This document shows, in pieces, positions 1 through 5,964 of a stretch of DNA of 5,964 nt; the first letter of the stretch is position 1, and each line of letters begins with the position of its first letter. Source of the stretch: Sulfurovum sp. (GTDB lineage Bacteria; Campylobacterota; Campylobacteria; Campylobacterales; Sulfurovaceae); the NCBI GenBank assembly GCA_030626265.1, contig DAOUPF010000095.1, forward strand, positions 1 through 5,964. Reading direction: 5' to 3'. A program made the position numbers and the translations under genes. The notes under the pieces are model-generated. The model was given only the letters and a program-made list of their open reading frames with translations. It had not been told where the DNA came from and ran no database searches.

Positions 1-130
1 GTAAGTTTCTATCGGAGGTAATACCATGGAATATAGATATTAAGAATATGATAACAAAAAGTGCTAATATCAAAAATAATACTAGTGTACGTAAAGGCTT
101 CTGCTGAAATGTGCCACTACTTGTTATCAT
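1..130 (-). CDS. Partial N-terminus of a single-pass membrane protein, probable FtsI (class B PBP)
   Basis: The reverse strand opens with ATG at 130-128 and stays open for 43 codons to the left edge, where the gene is cut off. A good ribosome binding site (GGAG at 139-136) lies 5 bases before the start. The protein has a short polar, basic N-terminus (MITSSGTFQQKPLR), one strongly hydrophobic segment at about residues 15-34, then HGITSDRNL. This is the usual start of a class B penicillin-binding protein: short cytoplasmic tail, one membrane anchor, then a periplasmic region beginning with a (D)R-x-L-P-like sequence. The last visible base is C, compatible with a proline next. From memory, Helicobacter pylori keeps ftsI and ftsW near each other, which fits a divergent neighbour of ftsW. 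Only the anchor is visible and no catalytic motif is in the window, so any other anchored protein remains possible. The reading frame is well supported; the FtsI identity is inference. Confidence 0.5.
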   Translation of the reverse strand, partial: MITSSGTFQQKPLRTLVLFLILALFVIIFLISIFHGITSDRNL

Positions 131-249
131 TTTTTCTCCATAATTTTTATAATAGGTAGATAATTTTGTAATATTTTAGTAGATTTTATCTTCAAATTGA
201 CTATAATACTATAAATTGATACTAAAAAATAGAAAAATAAGAAAATAAC
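131..249. promoter_or_regulatory. Divergent AT-rich promoter region, ftsI-like gene / ftsW
   Basis: This gap separates two genes pointing away from each other, so it should carry both promoters. For ftsW there is a perfect TATAAT at 202-207; the matching -35 position (179-184, gtagat) is poor, as is common in Campylobacterota sigma-70 promoters. It would give a leader of about 35 bases. For the leftward gene, candidate -10 boxes on the minus strand are TAAAAT (178-173) and TATTAT (154-149); I cannot choose between them. An 8-base direct repeat ATAATTTT (140-147 and 160-167) lies 20 bases apart, but in DNA this AT-rich it may be chance. No coding potential or structured RNA is evident. Confidence 0.5.
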
Positions 250-1440
250 ATGATTGATAAGCCACTTTTTGCCTCCATTATCATCCTTTTTACTATTTCA
301 CTGATGATGAGTTACTCTCTTTCTACCTTTGCTGTTCTATATTATGATCTATATGATGGGGTATTGGGGTTGCACTTTTTTATCAGACAGCTGATAGCAG
401 TAATCTTGGGAATTTCATTGATGGTGTTTTTGAGTCGTCTAGATCCTGACAGATGGTTTGTTATCATAGGATTTACTCTATTTGCAGTAGCATTTATAGC
501 TATGATAGCTATGCCGTTTATGCCAGAGTCTCTAGTCAAGAGTATACTTGGAGCTAAACGATGGATACGACTAGGACCCATATCTCTCTCTCCTGTAGAA
601 TTCTTCAAGGTAGGATTTGTCTTTTTTCTATCTTGGAGCTTTTCAAGAAAGATACTAAATCATGGGAAAGTATCACTTTGGAATGAAGCAAAAATAGTAT
701 TTCCATATATGATTATCTTTGGTGTTGCCGTTATGTTTATCGCTGTATTTCAAAAAGATTTAGGACAAGTGATGGTTTTAGCTATTATGCTGGTTATTCT
801 TTTCTCTTTTGCAGGTAGAAGTATGAAGCTGTTTTTTTTAAACCTTGGTATAGGACTTCTTGCATTTGTAGTACTTATTAGTATAGCTCCACACCGTATG
901 GCTCGTATCAAGAGTTGGTGGTCTACTGTGCAAGATGGTTTTTTAGATTATTTTCCACAATCAATAGCTTCAGAATTTAGAGTAGAAGTAGCCCAAGAGT
1001 CATCTCAAATCGCAAACTCACTAAACTCTATACATAATGGCAATTTCTTAGGTCAAGGGCTTGGTAGCGGTCAGTTTAAACTAGGCTATTTGAGTGAAGT
1101 GCATACTGACTTTGTATTAGCTGGCATTACAGAGGAGCTTGGATATTTGGGGTTAGTAATAGTCTCTTTGTTGATGCTTTTGATAGTATTTAGGATATTT
1201 AAGATCGCTTCTAGAGTGGAGAACCCTACTTATCATCTATTTAGTATGGGTATTGGGCTTATTATCATATTGTCATTTCTGGTCAACAGCTATGGTATTT
1301 CTGGGTTGATACCTATCAAAGGGATAGCTGTACCATTTCTAAGCTATGGTGGGTCACATATTATGGCTAGTTCACTTGGTATTGGATTGGTTCTAATGAT
1401 TTCCAAAAAAACAAAGACAAGAGTTGAGGAGAGATTATGA
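250..1440 (+). CDS. ftsW: FtsW, SEDS-family septal peptidoglycan glycosyltransferase
   Basis: FtsW is an inner-membrane SEDS protein that polymerises lipid II into glycan strands at the division site together with a class B PBP (FtsI). The 396-residue product is of normal family length, with about ten hydrophobic segments (roughly 5-29, 43-61, 70-92, 113-131, 152-168, 174-190, 193-213, 298-316, 331-350, 366-386). Visible SEDS hallmarks are GAKRWIRLG (101-109) followed by SPVEFFK (114-120), QKDLGQ (168-173), GQGLGSG (278-284 region) and HTDFVLAGITEELG (285-298). D287 in the HTDF motif corresponds to the catalytic Asp of SEDS enzymes. The family signature runs about 346-370, ending PFLSYGGSH; most relatives have a small residue (SS/SA) where H370 stands. 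The large external loop between about 214 and 297 looks slightly longer than in E. coli FtsW. The start fits the family N-terminus, although no Shine-Dalgarno is visible, only an A-rich leader. RodA is the alternative, but direct coupling to murG favours FtsW. Confidence 0.93.
   Translation: MIDKPLFASIIILFTISLMMSYSLSTFAVLYYDLYDGVLGLHFFIRQLIAVILGISLMVFLSRLDPDRWFVIIGFTLFAVAFIAMIAMPFMPESLVKSILGAKRWIRLGPISLSPVEFFKVGFVFFLSWSFSRKILNHGKVSLWNEAKIVFPYMIIFGVAVMFIAVFQKDLGQVMVLAIMLVILFSFAGRSMKLFFLNLGIGLLAFVVLISIAPHRMARIKSWWSTVQDGFLDYFPQSIASEFRVEVAQESSQIANSLNSIHNGNFLGQGLGSGQFKLGYLSEVHTDFVLAGITEELGYLGLVIVSLLMLLIVFRIFKIASRVENPTYHLFSMGIGLIIILSFLVNSYGISGLIPIKGIAVPFLSYGGSHIMASSLGIGLVLMISKKTKTRVEERL
1426..1433 (+). 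promoter_or_regulatory. Ribosome binding site of murG inside the ftsW 3' end
   Basis: The purine-rich GAGGAGAG lies 3-10 bases before the murG ATG (1437), with the AGGA core 6 bases away. It fixes the murG start in the ATGA overlap with the ftsW stop and implies translational coupling. It is much stronger than anything in front of ftsW. Confidence 0.8.
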
Positions 1441-2444
1441 GTATAGTAATGACAGGTGGTGGAACAGGTGGGCATCTAGCTATCATCAAAGCAGTTAAAG
1501 AGCACTTGAAGAGTGAAGAGCTTGTCTATATAGGCTCTACTCAAGGTCAAGACAGACAGTGGTTTGGAGAAGATAGTGATTTTTCTCAAAAGTATTTCTT
1601 GGAGACTAGAGGTGTAGTCAATCAAGGAATATTCGGTAAAGTCAAATCACTTTGGATGCTTATCAAGGCAACCAATAAAGCTATAAAACTTCTACGAAAA
1701 CATAAAGCATCTGTAGTGTTTTCTGTAGGTGGTTTCTCTTCTGCTGCTAGCTCTTTTGCTGCCAAAGCACTTCGCATTCCTCTAGTCATTCATGAACAAA
1801 ATGCAGCATTGGGCTCTCTAAATAGATTTTTACAGCCATACGCTACTAAATTTATATCATCATACGAAGAAGATAGTCCTATAAAAGCATATCCTATCAA
1901 AAAGATATTTTTTGACAATGCAAGAGTGAGAGAGAAAGTAGAGACTATTGTATTTCTAGGTGGTTCACAGGGGGCACAAGCTATCAATAAACTGGCACTA
2001 AGCCTTGCCCCGAAACTTCAAGATAAAGGCATCCGTATCATACACCAAGCAGGTGAGAGAAATATAGATGAGATAGCCAAAGCATATGAGGAGCTAGGTA
2101 TCGAGGCAGAAGTATTTGGCTTTACTGATAAGCTATCAGAGTATATGAAAGAGGCAGATTTTGCTATAGCTAGAGCAGGTGCATCTACACTATGGGAGCT
2201 CTCTGCCACTGCTCTGCCTACACTATTCATCCCATATCCATATGCAGCAAGTGATCATCAGTACTACAATGCTCAGTTCTTAGTAGAGAAAGACTTAGCA
2301 TGGCTCATGAGAGAGAATGAGATAGATGAGGATGTTATACTAGGATTAGTAGAAGAGGATATGAAAGATAGAAGTATAGGTCTCATGGAGATAGTAGAAA
2401 AAGATGGAAGTAAGCAAATCGCTAAACTTTTAACACAATTTTGA
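1437..2444 (+). CDS. murG: MurG, lipid II-forming GlcNAc transferase
   Basis: MurG transfers N-acetylglucosamine from UDP-GlcNAc to undecaprenyl-pyrophosphoryl-MurNAc-pentapeptide (lipid I), giving lipid II on the cytoplasmic face of the membrane. The 335-residue protein is a little shorter than the usual 340-360 but complete, with the two-Rossmann GT-B layout. The N-domain has the glycine loop GGGTGGH (7-13), a second glycine-rich loop VGGFSSA (97-103) and IHEQNAALG (118-126). The C-domain opens with LGGSQGA (174-180), then HQAG (203-206), GFTDKLSEYM (228-237), RAGASTLWE (246-254, the acceptor/nucleotide-sugar helix with E254) and IPYPYAASDHQYYNA (265-279, with the H-Q pair near the GlcNAc-binding position). 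It overlaps ftsW by four bases (ATGA), so the enzymes that make and polymerise lipid II are co-transcribed and probably coupled. The stop codon falls inside an inverted repeat (2444-2468). Confidence 0.96.
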   Translation: MSIVMTGGGTGGHLAIIKAVKEHLKSEELVYIGSTQGQDRQWFGEDSDFSQKYFLETRGVVNQGIFGKVKSLWMLIKATNKAIKLLRKHKASVVFSVGGFSSAASSFAAKALRIPLVIHEQNAALGSLNRFLQPYATKFISSYEEDSPIKAYPIKKIFFDNARVREKVETIVFLGGSQGAQAINKLALSLAPKLQDKGIRIIHQAGERNIDEIAKAYEELGIEAEVFGFTDKLSEYMKEADFAIARAGASTLWELSATALPTLFIPYPYAASDHQYYNAQFLVEKDLAWLMRENEIDEDVILGLVEEDMKDRSIGLMEIVEKDGSKQIAKLLTQF

Positions 2445-2468
2445 CACTATTTTATAGTATAATAGTGT
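2444..2468. repeat. 8-bp perfect inverted repeat over the murG stop and the next promoter
   Basis: ACACTATT (2444-2451) and AATAGTGT (2461-2468) are exact reverse complements around a 9-base centre; a G-T and a T-A pair extend it outward. It begins on the last base of the murG stop and its right arm overlaps the TATAAT at 2458-2463. There is no T-run after it, so it is a poor intrinsic terminator. Its symmetry and position over a -10 box are what an operator would look like. A weak RNA hairpin or chance in AT-rich DNA are the alternatives. Confidence 0.5.
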
Positions 2469-2485
2469 TATATAAAAGGAAAGGG
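2458..2485 (+). promoter_or_regulatory. Probable promoter and ribosome binding site of the lipoprotein gene
   Basis: A perfect TATAAT (2458-2463) lies 28 bases before the ATG at 2491. A TTGACA occurs at 2441-2446, but only 11 bases separate the two boxes, too few for a normal -35/-10 pair, so the -10 is likely used without it. Ribosome binding purines follow: AAGGA (2476-2480) and AAAGGG (2480-2485), 10 and 5 bases before the start. This suggests that the lipoprotein gene has its own transcript rather than relying only on ftsW-murG. Confidence 0.5.
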
Positions 2486-2490
2486 TTAGT

Positions 2491-2928
2491 ATGAAAAAGA
2501 TTTTGAGTGTATGTTTGGCTGGATTTGCTACTTTGATATTGAGTGGGTGTGCTGGTGGTGATGTTGATGATAGGTTACATGATGTAAACTATCTTGTAGA
2601 TATTGGGGTTAATGGAATGTCTGATGTTTATTATGAGTGCGATAGTGGTTATTCTGGATTTACTGGTTTTAATGGAGATTTTGATTTTGATTCTAGTGGT
2701 GATGAATGTACCTTTTATTTTGACCCTGCTAATGATACTACAGATAGGGCGTTATTTATAGATAATGGCACTGTAGGGGTGGCAGGATTGCCTTATTCTT
2801 GTACTTACAATACAGGTAGCGGGCTCACACCTTATTCTGGCATAACAGATGCAAATGGGCATTTTAGTCATGTATGGGCAGATGGTGGATTTTATATAAA
2901 CGATACATGCACAATTAGATATCCTTAG
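2491..2928 (+). CDS. Small Asp/Gly-rich lipoprotein with two Cys-bounded repeats, function unknown
   Basis: I do not recognise this 145-residue protein. The N-terminus is a lipoprotein signal: two lysines, a hydrophobic stretch (4-17) and lipobox LSGC (17-20), giving a mature lipidated chain of 126 residues from C20. Residue +2 is Ala, not Asp, which by the E. coli rule points to the outer membrane. The mature part is acidic and rich in Asp, Gly, Tyr and Phe, with exactly four further cysteines (50, 73, 104, 140). They bound two copies of one motif: Y48-x-C50 ... SGxTxxNGxF (55-64) ... C73-T-F, and Y102-x-C104 ... SGxTxxNGxF (116-125) ... C140-T-I. The ten-residue core has identical spacing in both. 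The likely reading is two small beta-rich units, each closed by a disulfide in the periplasm or at the surface. The gene appears to be a one-gene unit: own -10 box and RBS upstream, strong hairpin directly downstream. No enzyme motif is seen. The coding call is firm; the role is open. Confidence 0.85.
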   Translation: MKKILSVCLAGFATLILSGCAGGDVDDRLHDVNYLVDIGVNGMSDVYYECDSGYSGFTGFNGDFDFDSSGDECTFYFDPANDTTDRALFIDNGTVGVAGLPYSCTYNTGSGLTPYSGITDANGHFSHVWADGGFYINDTCTIRYP

Positions 2929-2934
2929 ATATCT
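2915..2934 (+). repeat. 10-bp imperfect tandem repeat at the end of the lipoprotein gene
   Basis: TTAGATATCC (2915-2924) is followed at once by TTAGATATCT (2925-2934), matching in 9 of 10 bases. The second copy supplies the TAG stop (2926-2928). Because 10 is not a multiple of three, loss of one copy would shift the frame past the present stop and into the hairpin. It could be a small slippage duplication. Confidence 0.6.
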
Positions 2935-2970
2935 TATGTTCCATATTTTATTTATATGGAACATAAGATA
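2930..2970 (+). terminator. 17-bp perfect hairpin after the lipoprotein gene, probable transcription end
   Basis: TATCTTATGTTCCATAT (2930-2946) pairs without mismatch with 2954-2970 around the 7-base loop TTTATTT. It starts two bases after the TAG stop. The stem is long but AT-rich (4 G-C pairs), and neither strand has a T-run after it, so it is not a textbook intrinsic terminator. It most likely ends or protects the 3' end of the lipoprotein mRNA and insulates alaS. A protein-binding palindrome is the alternative. The pairing is seen directly; the role is inferred. Confidence 0.6.
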
Positions 2971-3019
2971 CAGCAGAAGTAAAAAACTTAATATAACCTC
3001 CCAATAACCACAATTTAGC

Positions 3020-3045
3020 TAAAATATCTTCAATTTATTTTAGGA
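3020..3045 (+). promoter_or_regulatory. Probable alaS promoter -10 box and ribosome binding site
   Basis: TAAAAT (3020-3025), within the sequence TTTAGCTAAAATA, resembles Campylobacterota -10 regions; no good -35 is visible 17 bases upstream. AGGA (3042-3045) lies 8 bases before the ATG at 3054 and supports that start. The leader would be only about 20 bases, so I see no room for a T-box or other riboswitch between this box and the gene. Confidence 0.45.
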
Positions 3046-3053
3046 CAATATAT

Positions 3054-5618
3054 ATGGATATTCGACAATCATTTTTAGATTATTTTCAGACAAGAGATCA
3101 TGGTCTTGTGACTAGTTCTCCTCTAGTGCCAGATGACCCTACGCTGATGTTTACCAATGCTGGTATGGTTCAGTTCAAGAACATATTTACAGGTGAGGCT
3201 CCTATCCCAAATCCTCCACGTTCTACTAGCTCACAGACTTGTCTCAGAGCTGGAGGCAAGCACAATGACTTGGACAATGTAGGTTACACTGCTAGACACC
3301 ATACTCTCTTTGAGATGCTTGGTAACTTCTCTTTTGGAGATTACTTCAAAAAAGAGGCTATTGCTATGGCTTGGGAGTATATCACTGATGAGAAGTATCT
3401 AGACTTGCCTGTTGATAACCTTTGGGTGACAGTACATGACAGTGATGATGAGGCATTTGAGCTATGGCGTGAGCATATATCAGCTGATAGGATACTACGT
3501 TTTGGAGATGCAGATAACTTCTGGCAGATGGGTGATGTGGGACCATGTGGTCCATGCTCTGAGATATTTTATGACCAAGGTGCAGAGCACTTCAATACTC
3601 CAGAGGACAAGATGGGTGGAGAGGGTGATAGATTTTTAGAGATTTGGAATCTAGTCTTCATGCAGTACTACAGAGATGAGACTGGTACACTCAACCCACT
3701 ACCAAAACCTAGTGTTGATACGGGCATGGGTCTAGAGAGAGTGGTAGCTATCAAAGAGGGTAAGCTAAACAACTATCACTCCTCACTCTTCATGCCATTT
3801 CTGGATAAAATTGGTAAACTTGTAGGTACTGACTATGACTTTGATGCTCCTAATTCTGCATCATATCGTGTCATAGCAGATCATCTTCGTTCTTGCTCTT
3901 TCCTCCTAGCACAAGGTACTAACTTTGACAAAGAAGGGCGTGGATATGTACTGAGACGAATCATGCGTAGAGCTATTCGTCATGGATATCTGTTGGGACT
4001 TCGTGAACCATTTATGTATAAATTAGTAGATACTTTAGTCACACTAATGGGTGGACAATATGACTATCTCACTAGCAAAGCAGAAGCTATCAAGACATCT
4101 ATGAAGCTAGAGGAGGAGAGATTTTTTGATACTATTGAAGCTGGTATTAAGCTCTTTAATGAGGAGTTGAAAAGTACTACAGATGTATTTGATGGTGAAG
4201 TAGCATTCAAACTCTATGATACATATGGCTTTCCACTAGACCTCACACAAGATATGCTACGAGAGAAAGATATCAGCCTTGATAGTGATGCTTTTGATGC
4301 TAGGATGTCAGCTCAGAGAGCACAATCCAAAGCCAACTGGAAAGGTACAGGAGATGCAGTAGCTACGGGTGACTTTAAAGAGCTCAAAGAGCAGTTTGGA
4401 GAGAATGAATTTGTCGGGTATGAGAGTACCACAATCATAACAAAAGTCCTAGCTCTACTAGATGAAGAGTTCAAAGAGGTGTCTAGCATAGATGGCAAAG
4501 GCTGGGTATTACTAGAGCAGACACCATTTTATGCAGAATCAGGTGGACAGGTAGGAGACTCTGGCAAGCTCGTAGGTCGGGGTGACCTCTCTCTTACAAT
4601 TAATGTCACAGAGACTAAAAAGTTTCTTGATATGAATATGTCTGAAGTGGAAGGCAAGCTCTCTGTAGGTGATGAGGTAGAGGCAGAAGTTGCTGTAAAT
4701 CGTTTTGAGATAGAGAAGCATCACTCAGCTACTCACTTACTACACGCTGCCTTGAGAGATATACTAGGTGAGCATATCTCTCAGGCTGGCTCACTCAATG
4801 ATGAGTCAAGATTGCGATTTGATTTCTCTCATCCAAAGCCTATGAATAGTGAAGAGATAGACCAAGTAGAAGCTTGGGTCAATGACAAGATAAGCCGAAA
4901 TATAGATAGAAAAACTGAAGTAATGTCAGTAGATGATGCCAAAAACTCTGGAGCTATGGCTCTGTTTGGTGAGAAGTATGGTGATGAGGTTCGAGTAGTG
5001 AGCTTCTCTACTGACTCTATAGAGCTTTGTGGTGGTACGCATGTAGATAGAGCTAGTGAGATAGGTCTGTTTATGATCTCTAAAGAGAGTGGTGTGAGTG
5101 CAGGAGTTCGTAGAATTGAGGCTGTGTGTGGTAACGCTGCGTTAGAGGCAGTAAAAGGATTGAGAACAGAGTTAGTCGATATCAAAACTGAACTTAAAAA
5201 CCAAAACCCACTAGCAGGAATCTCCAAGCTAAAAGAGCAGATAAAAACTCTCAAACAAGAGGTGCAGATAGCACAAAGCTCTAGTAAAAAAGAGTTGACA
5301 GCCTCCCAGATTAATGGTACAGCAGTTATAGTAGATGAGGTAGAATCAGGGGATATCAAAGAGCTGATAGATGAGGCTAAAAACAAACACCCTAATATCG
5401 CTATCATGTTATTTCAAAAAAAGGGTGACAAGGTAATGATAGCTTGTGGTTCAAAAGAGACTGCGGTTAAAGCTGGTGATTGGATAAAAAATATAGCTCC
5501 AATTCTAGGTGGTGGAGGTGGAGGTCGTCCAGACTTCGCACAAGCTGGAGGTAAGGATGCATCCAAGATATCTGAGGCCAAAGAAAAGGCTCTAGTATAT
5601 CTAGAGGAGAATCTTTAA
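3054..5618 (+). CDS. alaS: Alanyl-tRNA synthetase
   Basis: AlaS charges tRNA-Ala with alanine in the cytoplasm and hydrolyses mischarged Ser- and Gly-tRNA-Ala. The 854-residue protein is full length. The class II catalytic domain (about 1-240) shows RAGGKHND (65-72), [15 protein letters not shown] (84-98), GPCGPCSE (163-170), EIWNLVFMQ (196-204) and VDTGMGLER (221-229). The tRNA-recognition region follows (about 240-460, including [16 protein letters not shown] at 296-311). The editing domain has AESGGQ (494-499) and the four zinc-type ligands H557 and H561 (HSATH) plus C659 and H663 (CGGTH), so proofreading should be intact. A helical, probably coiled-coil stretch (about 697-748) leads to the C-Ala domain, with a run of six glycines (819-824) and RPDFAQAGG (825-833). 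The start is set by AGGA 8 bases upstream and by the family N-terminus. A second gene begins one base after the stop, so alaS probably heads an operon. Nothing is broken or missing. Confidence 0.98.
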   Translation: MDIRQSFLDYFQTRDHGLVTSSPLVPDDPTLMFTNAGMVQFKNIFTGEAPIPNPPRSTSSQTCLRAGGKHNDLDNVGYTARHHTLFEMLGNFSFGDYFKKEAIAMAWEYITDEKYLDLPVDNLWVTVHDSDDEAFELWREHISADRILRFGDADNFWQMGDVGPCGPCSEIFYDQGAEHFNTPEDKMGGEGDRFLEIWNLVFMQYYRDETGTLNPLPKPSVDTGMGLERVVAIKEGKLNNYHSSLFMPFLDKIGKLVGTDYDFDAPNSASYRVIADHLRSCSFLLAQGTNFDKEGRGYVLRRIMRRAIRHGYLLGLREPFMYKLVDTLVTLMGGQYDYLTSKAEAIKTSMKLEEERFFDTIEAGIKLFNEELKSTTDVFDGEVAFKLYDTYGFPLDLTQDMLREKDISLDSDAFDARMSAQRAQSKANWKGTGDAVATGDFKELKEQFGENEFVGYESTTIITKVLALLDEEFKEVSSIDGKGWVLLEQTPFYAESGGQVGDSGKLVGRGDLSLTINVTETKKFLDMNMSEVEGKLSVGDEVEAEVAVNRFEIEKHHSATHLLHAALRDILGEHISQAGSLNDESRLRFDFSHPKPMNSEEIDQVEAWVNDKISRNIDRKTEVMSVDDAKNSGAMALFGEKYGDEVRVVSFSTDSIELCGGTHVDRASEIGLFMISKESGVSAGVRRIEAVCGNAALEAVKGLRTELVDIKTELKNQNPLAGISKLKEQIKTLKQEVQIAQSSSKKELTASQINGTAVIVDEVESGDIKELIDEAKNKHPNIAIMLFQKKGDKVMIACGSKETAVKAGDWIKNIAPILGGGGGGRPDFAQAGGKDASKISEAKEKALVYLEENL
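5605..5609 (+). promoter_or_regulatory. Ribosome binding site of the downstream membrane gene, inside alaS
   Basis: AGGAG within the last alaS codons lies 10 bases before the ATG at 5620. It supports that start and implies that ribosomes finishing alaS can feed the next gene. Confidence 0.6.
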
Positions 5619-5619
5619 T

Positions 5620-5964
5620 ATGCAAGCACTGTTTCATGATTATGCACACACAATAGTATTTTTGCATGTTCTTTCTGCTTTTGTATGGGTAGGTGGTATG
5701 ATAGCTATTCGATTTACCGTACATCCTGTATTACAAGGTATAGATGAACCAAAGATTAAACTAGGTAAAACTCTACAGGTTATGGGGAAACTTTTTAATC
5801 TTGTGATACCATTTATTGTTATACTACTTATCACAGGATTGATAATGGCTATAGCTATGGGTGGGCATCATGGAGAAGATAAGTTAAACTTTTTATCTAA
5901 AGAGGGTATCTGGACACTGATGACTCTAAATTTTTCATGGATGTATATCAAGAGAAAATCTGCA
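5620..5964 (+). CDS. Partial multi-pass inner-membrane protein, CopD-like/unknown family
   Basis: The frame is open for 115 codons from ATG 5620 to the window's end, so the C-terminus is missing. Three hydrophobic segments are visible, about 11-33, 58-80 and 97-110 (the last perhaps incomplete). The first carries H-V-L-S-A-F-V-W-V-G-G-M (16-27), a histidine followed by a W-x-G-G helix as seen in CopD-like and related heme- or copper-associated membrane proteins. Histidines at 6, 10, 16 and 35, and the pair H83-H84 at the end of the second helix, lie at membrane edges and could bind heme or metal. That is inference; there is no CxxCH or other firm cofactor motif. The gene starts one base after the alaS stop with AGGAG inside alaS, so the two are very likely co-transcribed. 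From memory, a membrane protein of unknown function also lies close to alaS (beside maf) in Helicobacter. The coding call is strong; the family is tentative. Confidence 0.75.
   Translation, partial: MQALFHDYAHTIVFLHVLSAFVWVGGMIAIRFTVHPVLQGIDEPKIKLGKTLQVMGKLFNLVIPFIVILLITGLIMAIAMGGHHGEDKLNFLSKEGIWTLMTLNFSWMYIKRKSA

Noticed and set aside
2441..2463. TTGACA plus TATAAT as a consensus sigma-70 promoter
   Set aside because: Both hexamers match consensus, but the spacer is 11 bases instead of about 17, so they cannot work as one standard pair. Only the -10 box was kept.
2752..2964. Cys/Ile-rich 70-codon minus-strand frame across the lipoprotein end and hairpin
   Set aside because: It is antisense to a convincing lipoprotein gene, and its start lies inside the palindrome. 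Low-complexity composition explains it.
2929..3053. Possible T-box or other leader riboswitch before alaS
   Set aside because: The gap is 125 bases, of which the first 42 are the hairpin; the likely -10 box sits only 29 bases before alaS. No T-box sequence or antiterminator structure is visible.
3436..3639. 67-codon plus-strand frame within alaS
   Set aside because: It is a different frame of the conserved AlaS catalytic domain (GPCGPCSE region), so it is a shadow.
4829..5407. Long open frame of 192 codons on the minus strand
   Set aside because: It lies wholly inside alaS, opposite conserved editing-domain and coiled-coil sequence; the translation is Ser/Leu/Ile-rich with no domain character and no ribosome binding site that I can see. 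It is an antisense shadow.
5467..5834. Overlapping minus-strand frames at the alaS / membrane gene junction
   Set aside because: Both oppose well-supported plus-strand genes and overlap each other; they have no recognisable features.
1..5964. Search for CRISPR arrays, tRNA/rRNA genes, insertion sequences, toxin-antitoxin or defence genes
   Set aside because: I saw no regularly spaced repeats, tRNA-like cloverleaf, transposase, terminal inverted repeats with target duplications, or small gene pairs of that type. The window is mostly core housekeeping genes.

Overview
The window looks like ordinary chromosome from a Campylobacterota (epsilonproteobacterial) bacterium, most plausibly a Sulfurovum- or Sulfurimonas-like marine or vent lineage. 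The basis is AT-rich DNA with very AT-rich intergenic regions, the character of the FtsW, MurG and AlaS sequences, TAAAAT/TATAAT-type -10 boxes without clear -35 boxes, and cell-wall genes that are dispersed rather than held in one large cluster. The genus is an inference; no rRNA or marker comparison was possible.

Layout. Bases 1-130 (minus strand) hold the N-terminus of a single-pass membrane protein, probably the division transpeptidase FtsI (class B PBP). An AT-rich divergent promoter region (131-249) separates it from a plus-strand pair: ftsW (250-1440) and murG (1437-2444), which overlap by ATGA. Next is a short lipoprotein gene (2491-2928) of unknown function. It is bracketed by an 8-bp inverted repeat that spans the murG stop and the lipoprotein's likely -10 box, and by a 17-bp perfect hairpin just after its stop. 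After a gap with its own likely promoter comes alaS (3054-5618), a full-length alanyl-tRNA synthetase. One base later a multi-pass membrane protein gene begins (5620) and runs off the right edge.

How the genes work together. MurG makes lipid II on the inner face of the membrane, FtsW polymerises it at the septum, and the divergent FtsI candidate would crosslink the product, so the left 2.4 kb reads as a small septal peptidoglycan module. AlaS is housekeeping translation, and the downstream membrane protein appears translationally linked to it. The lipoprotein is the only accessory-looking gene. It carries two copies of a Cys-bounded motif with the core SGxTxxNGxF, and is the best candidate for something undescribed. 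I see no mobile element, CRISPR array, tRNA, rRNA or defence system, and no convincing new multi-gene system.
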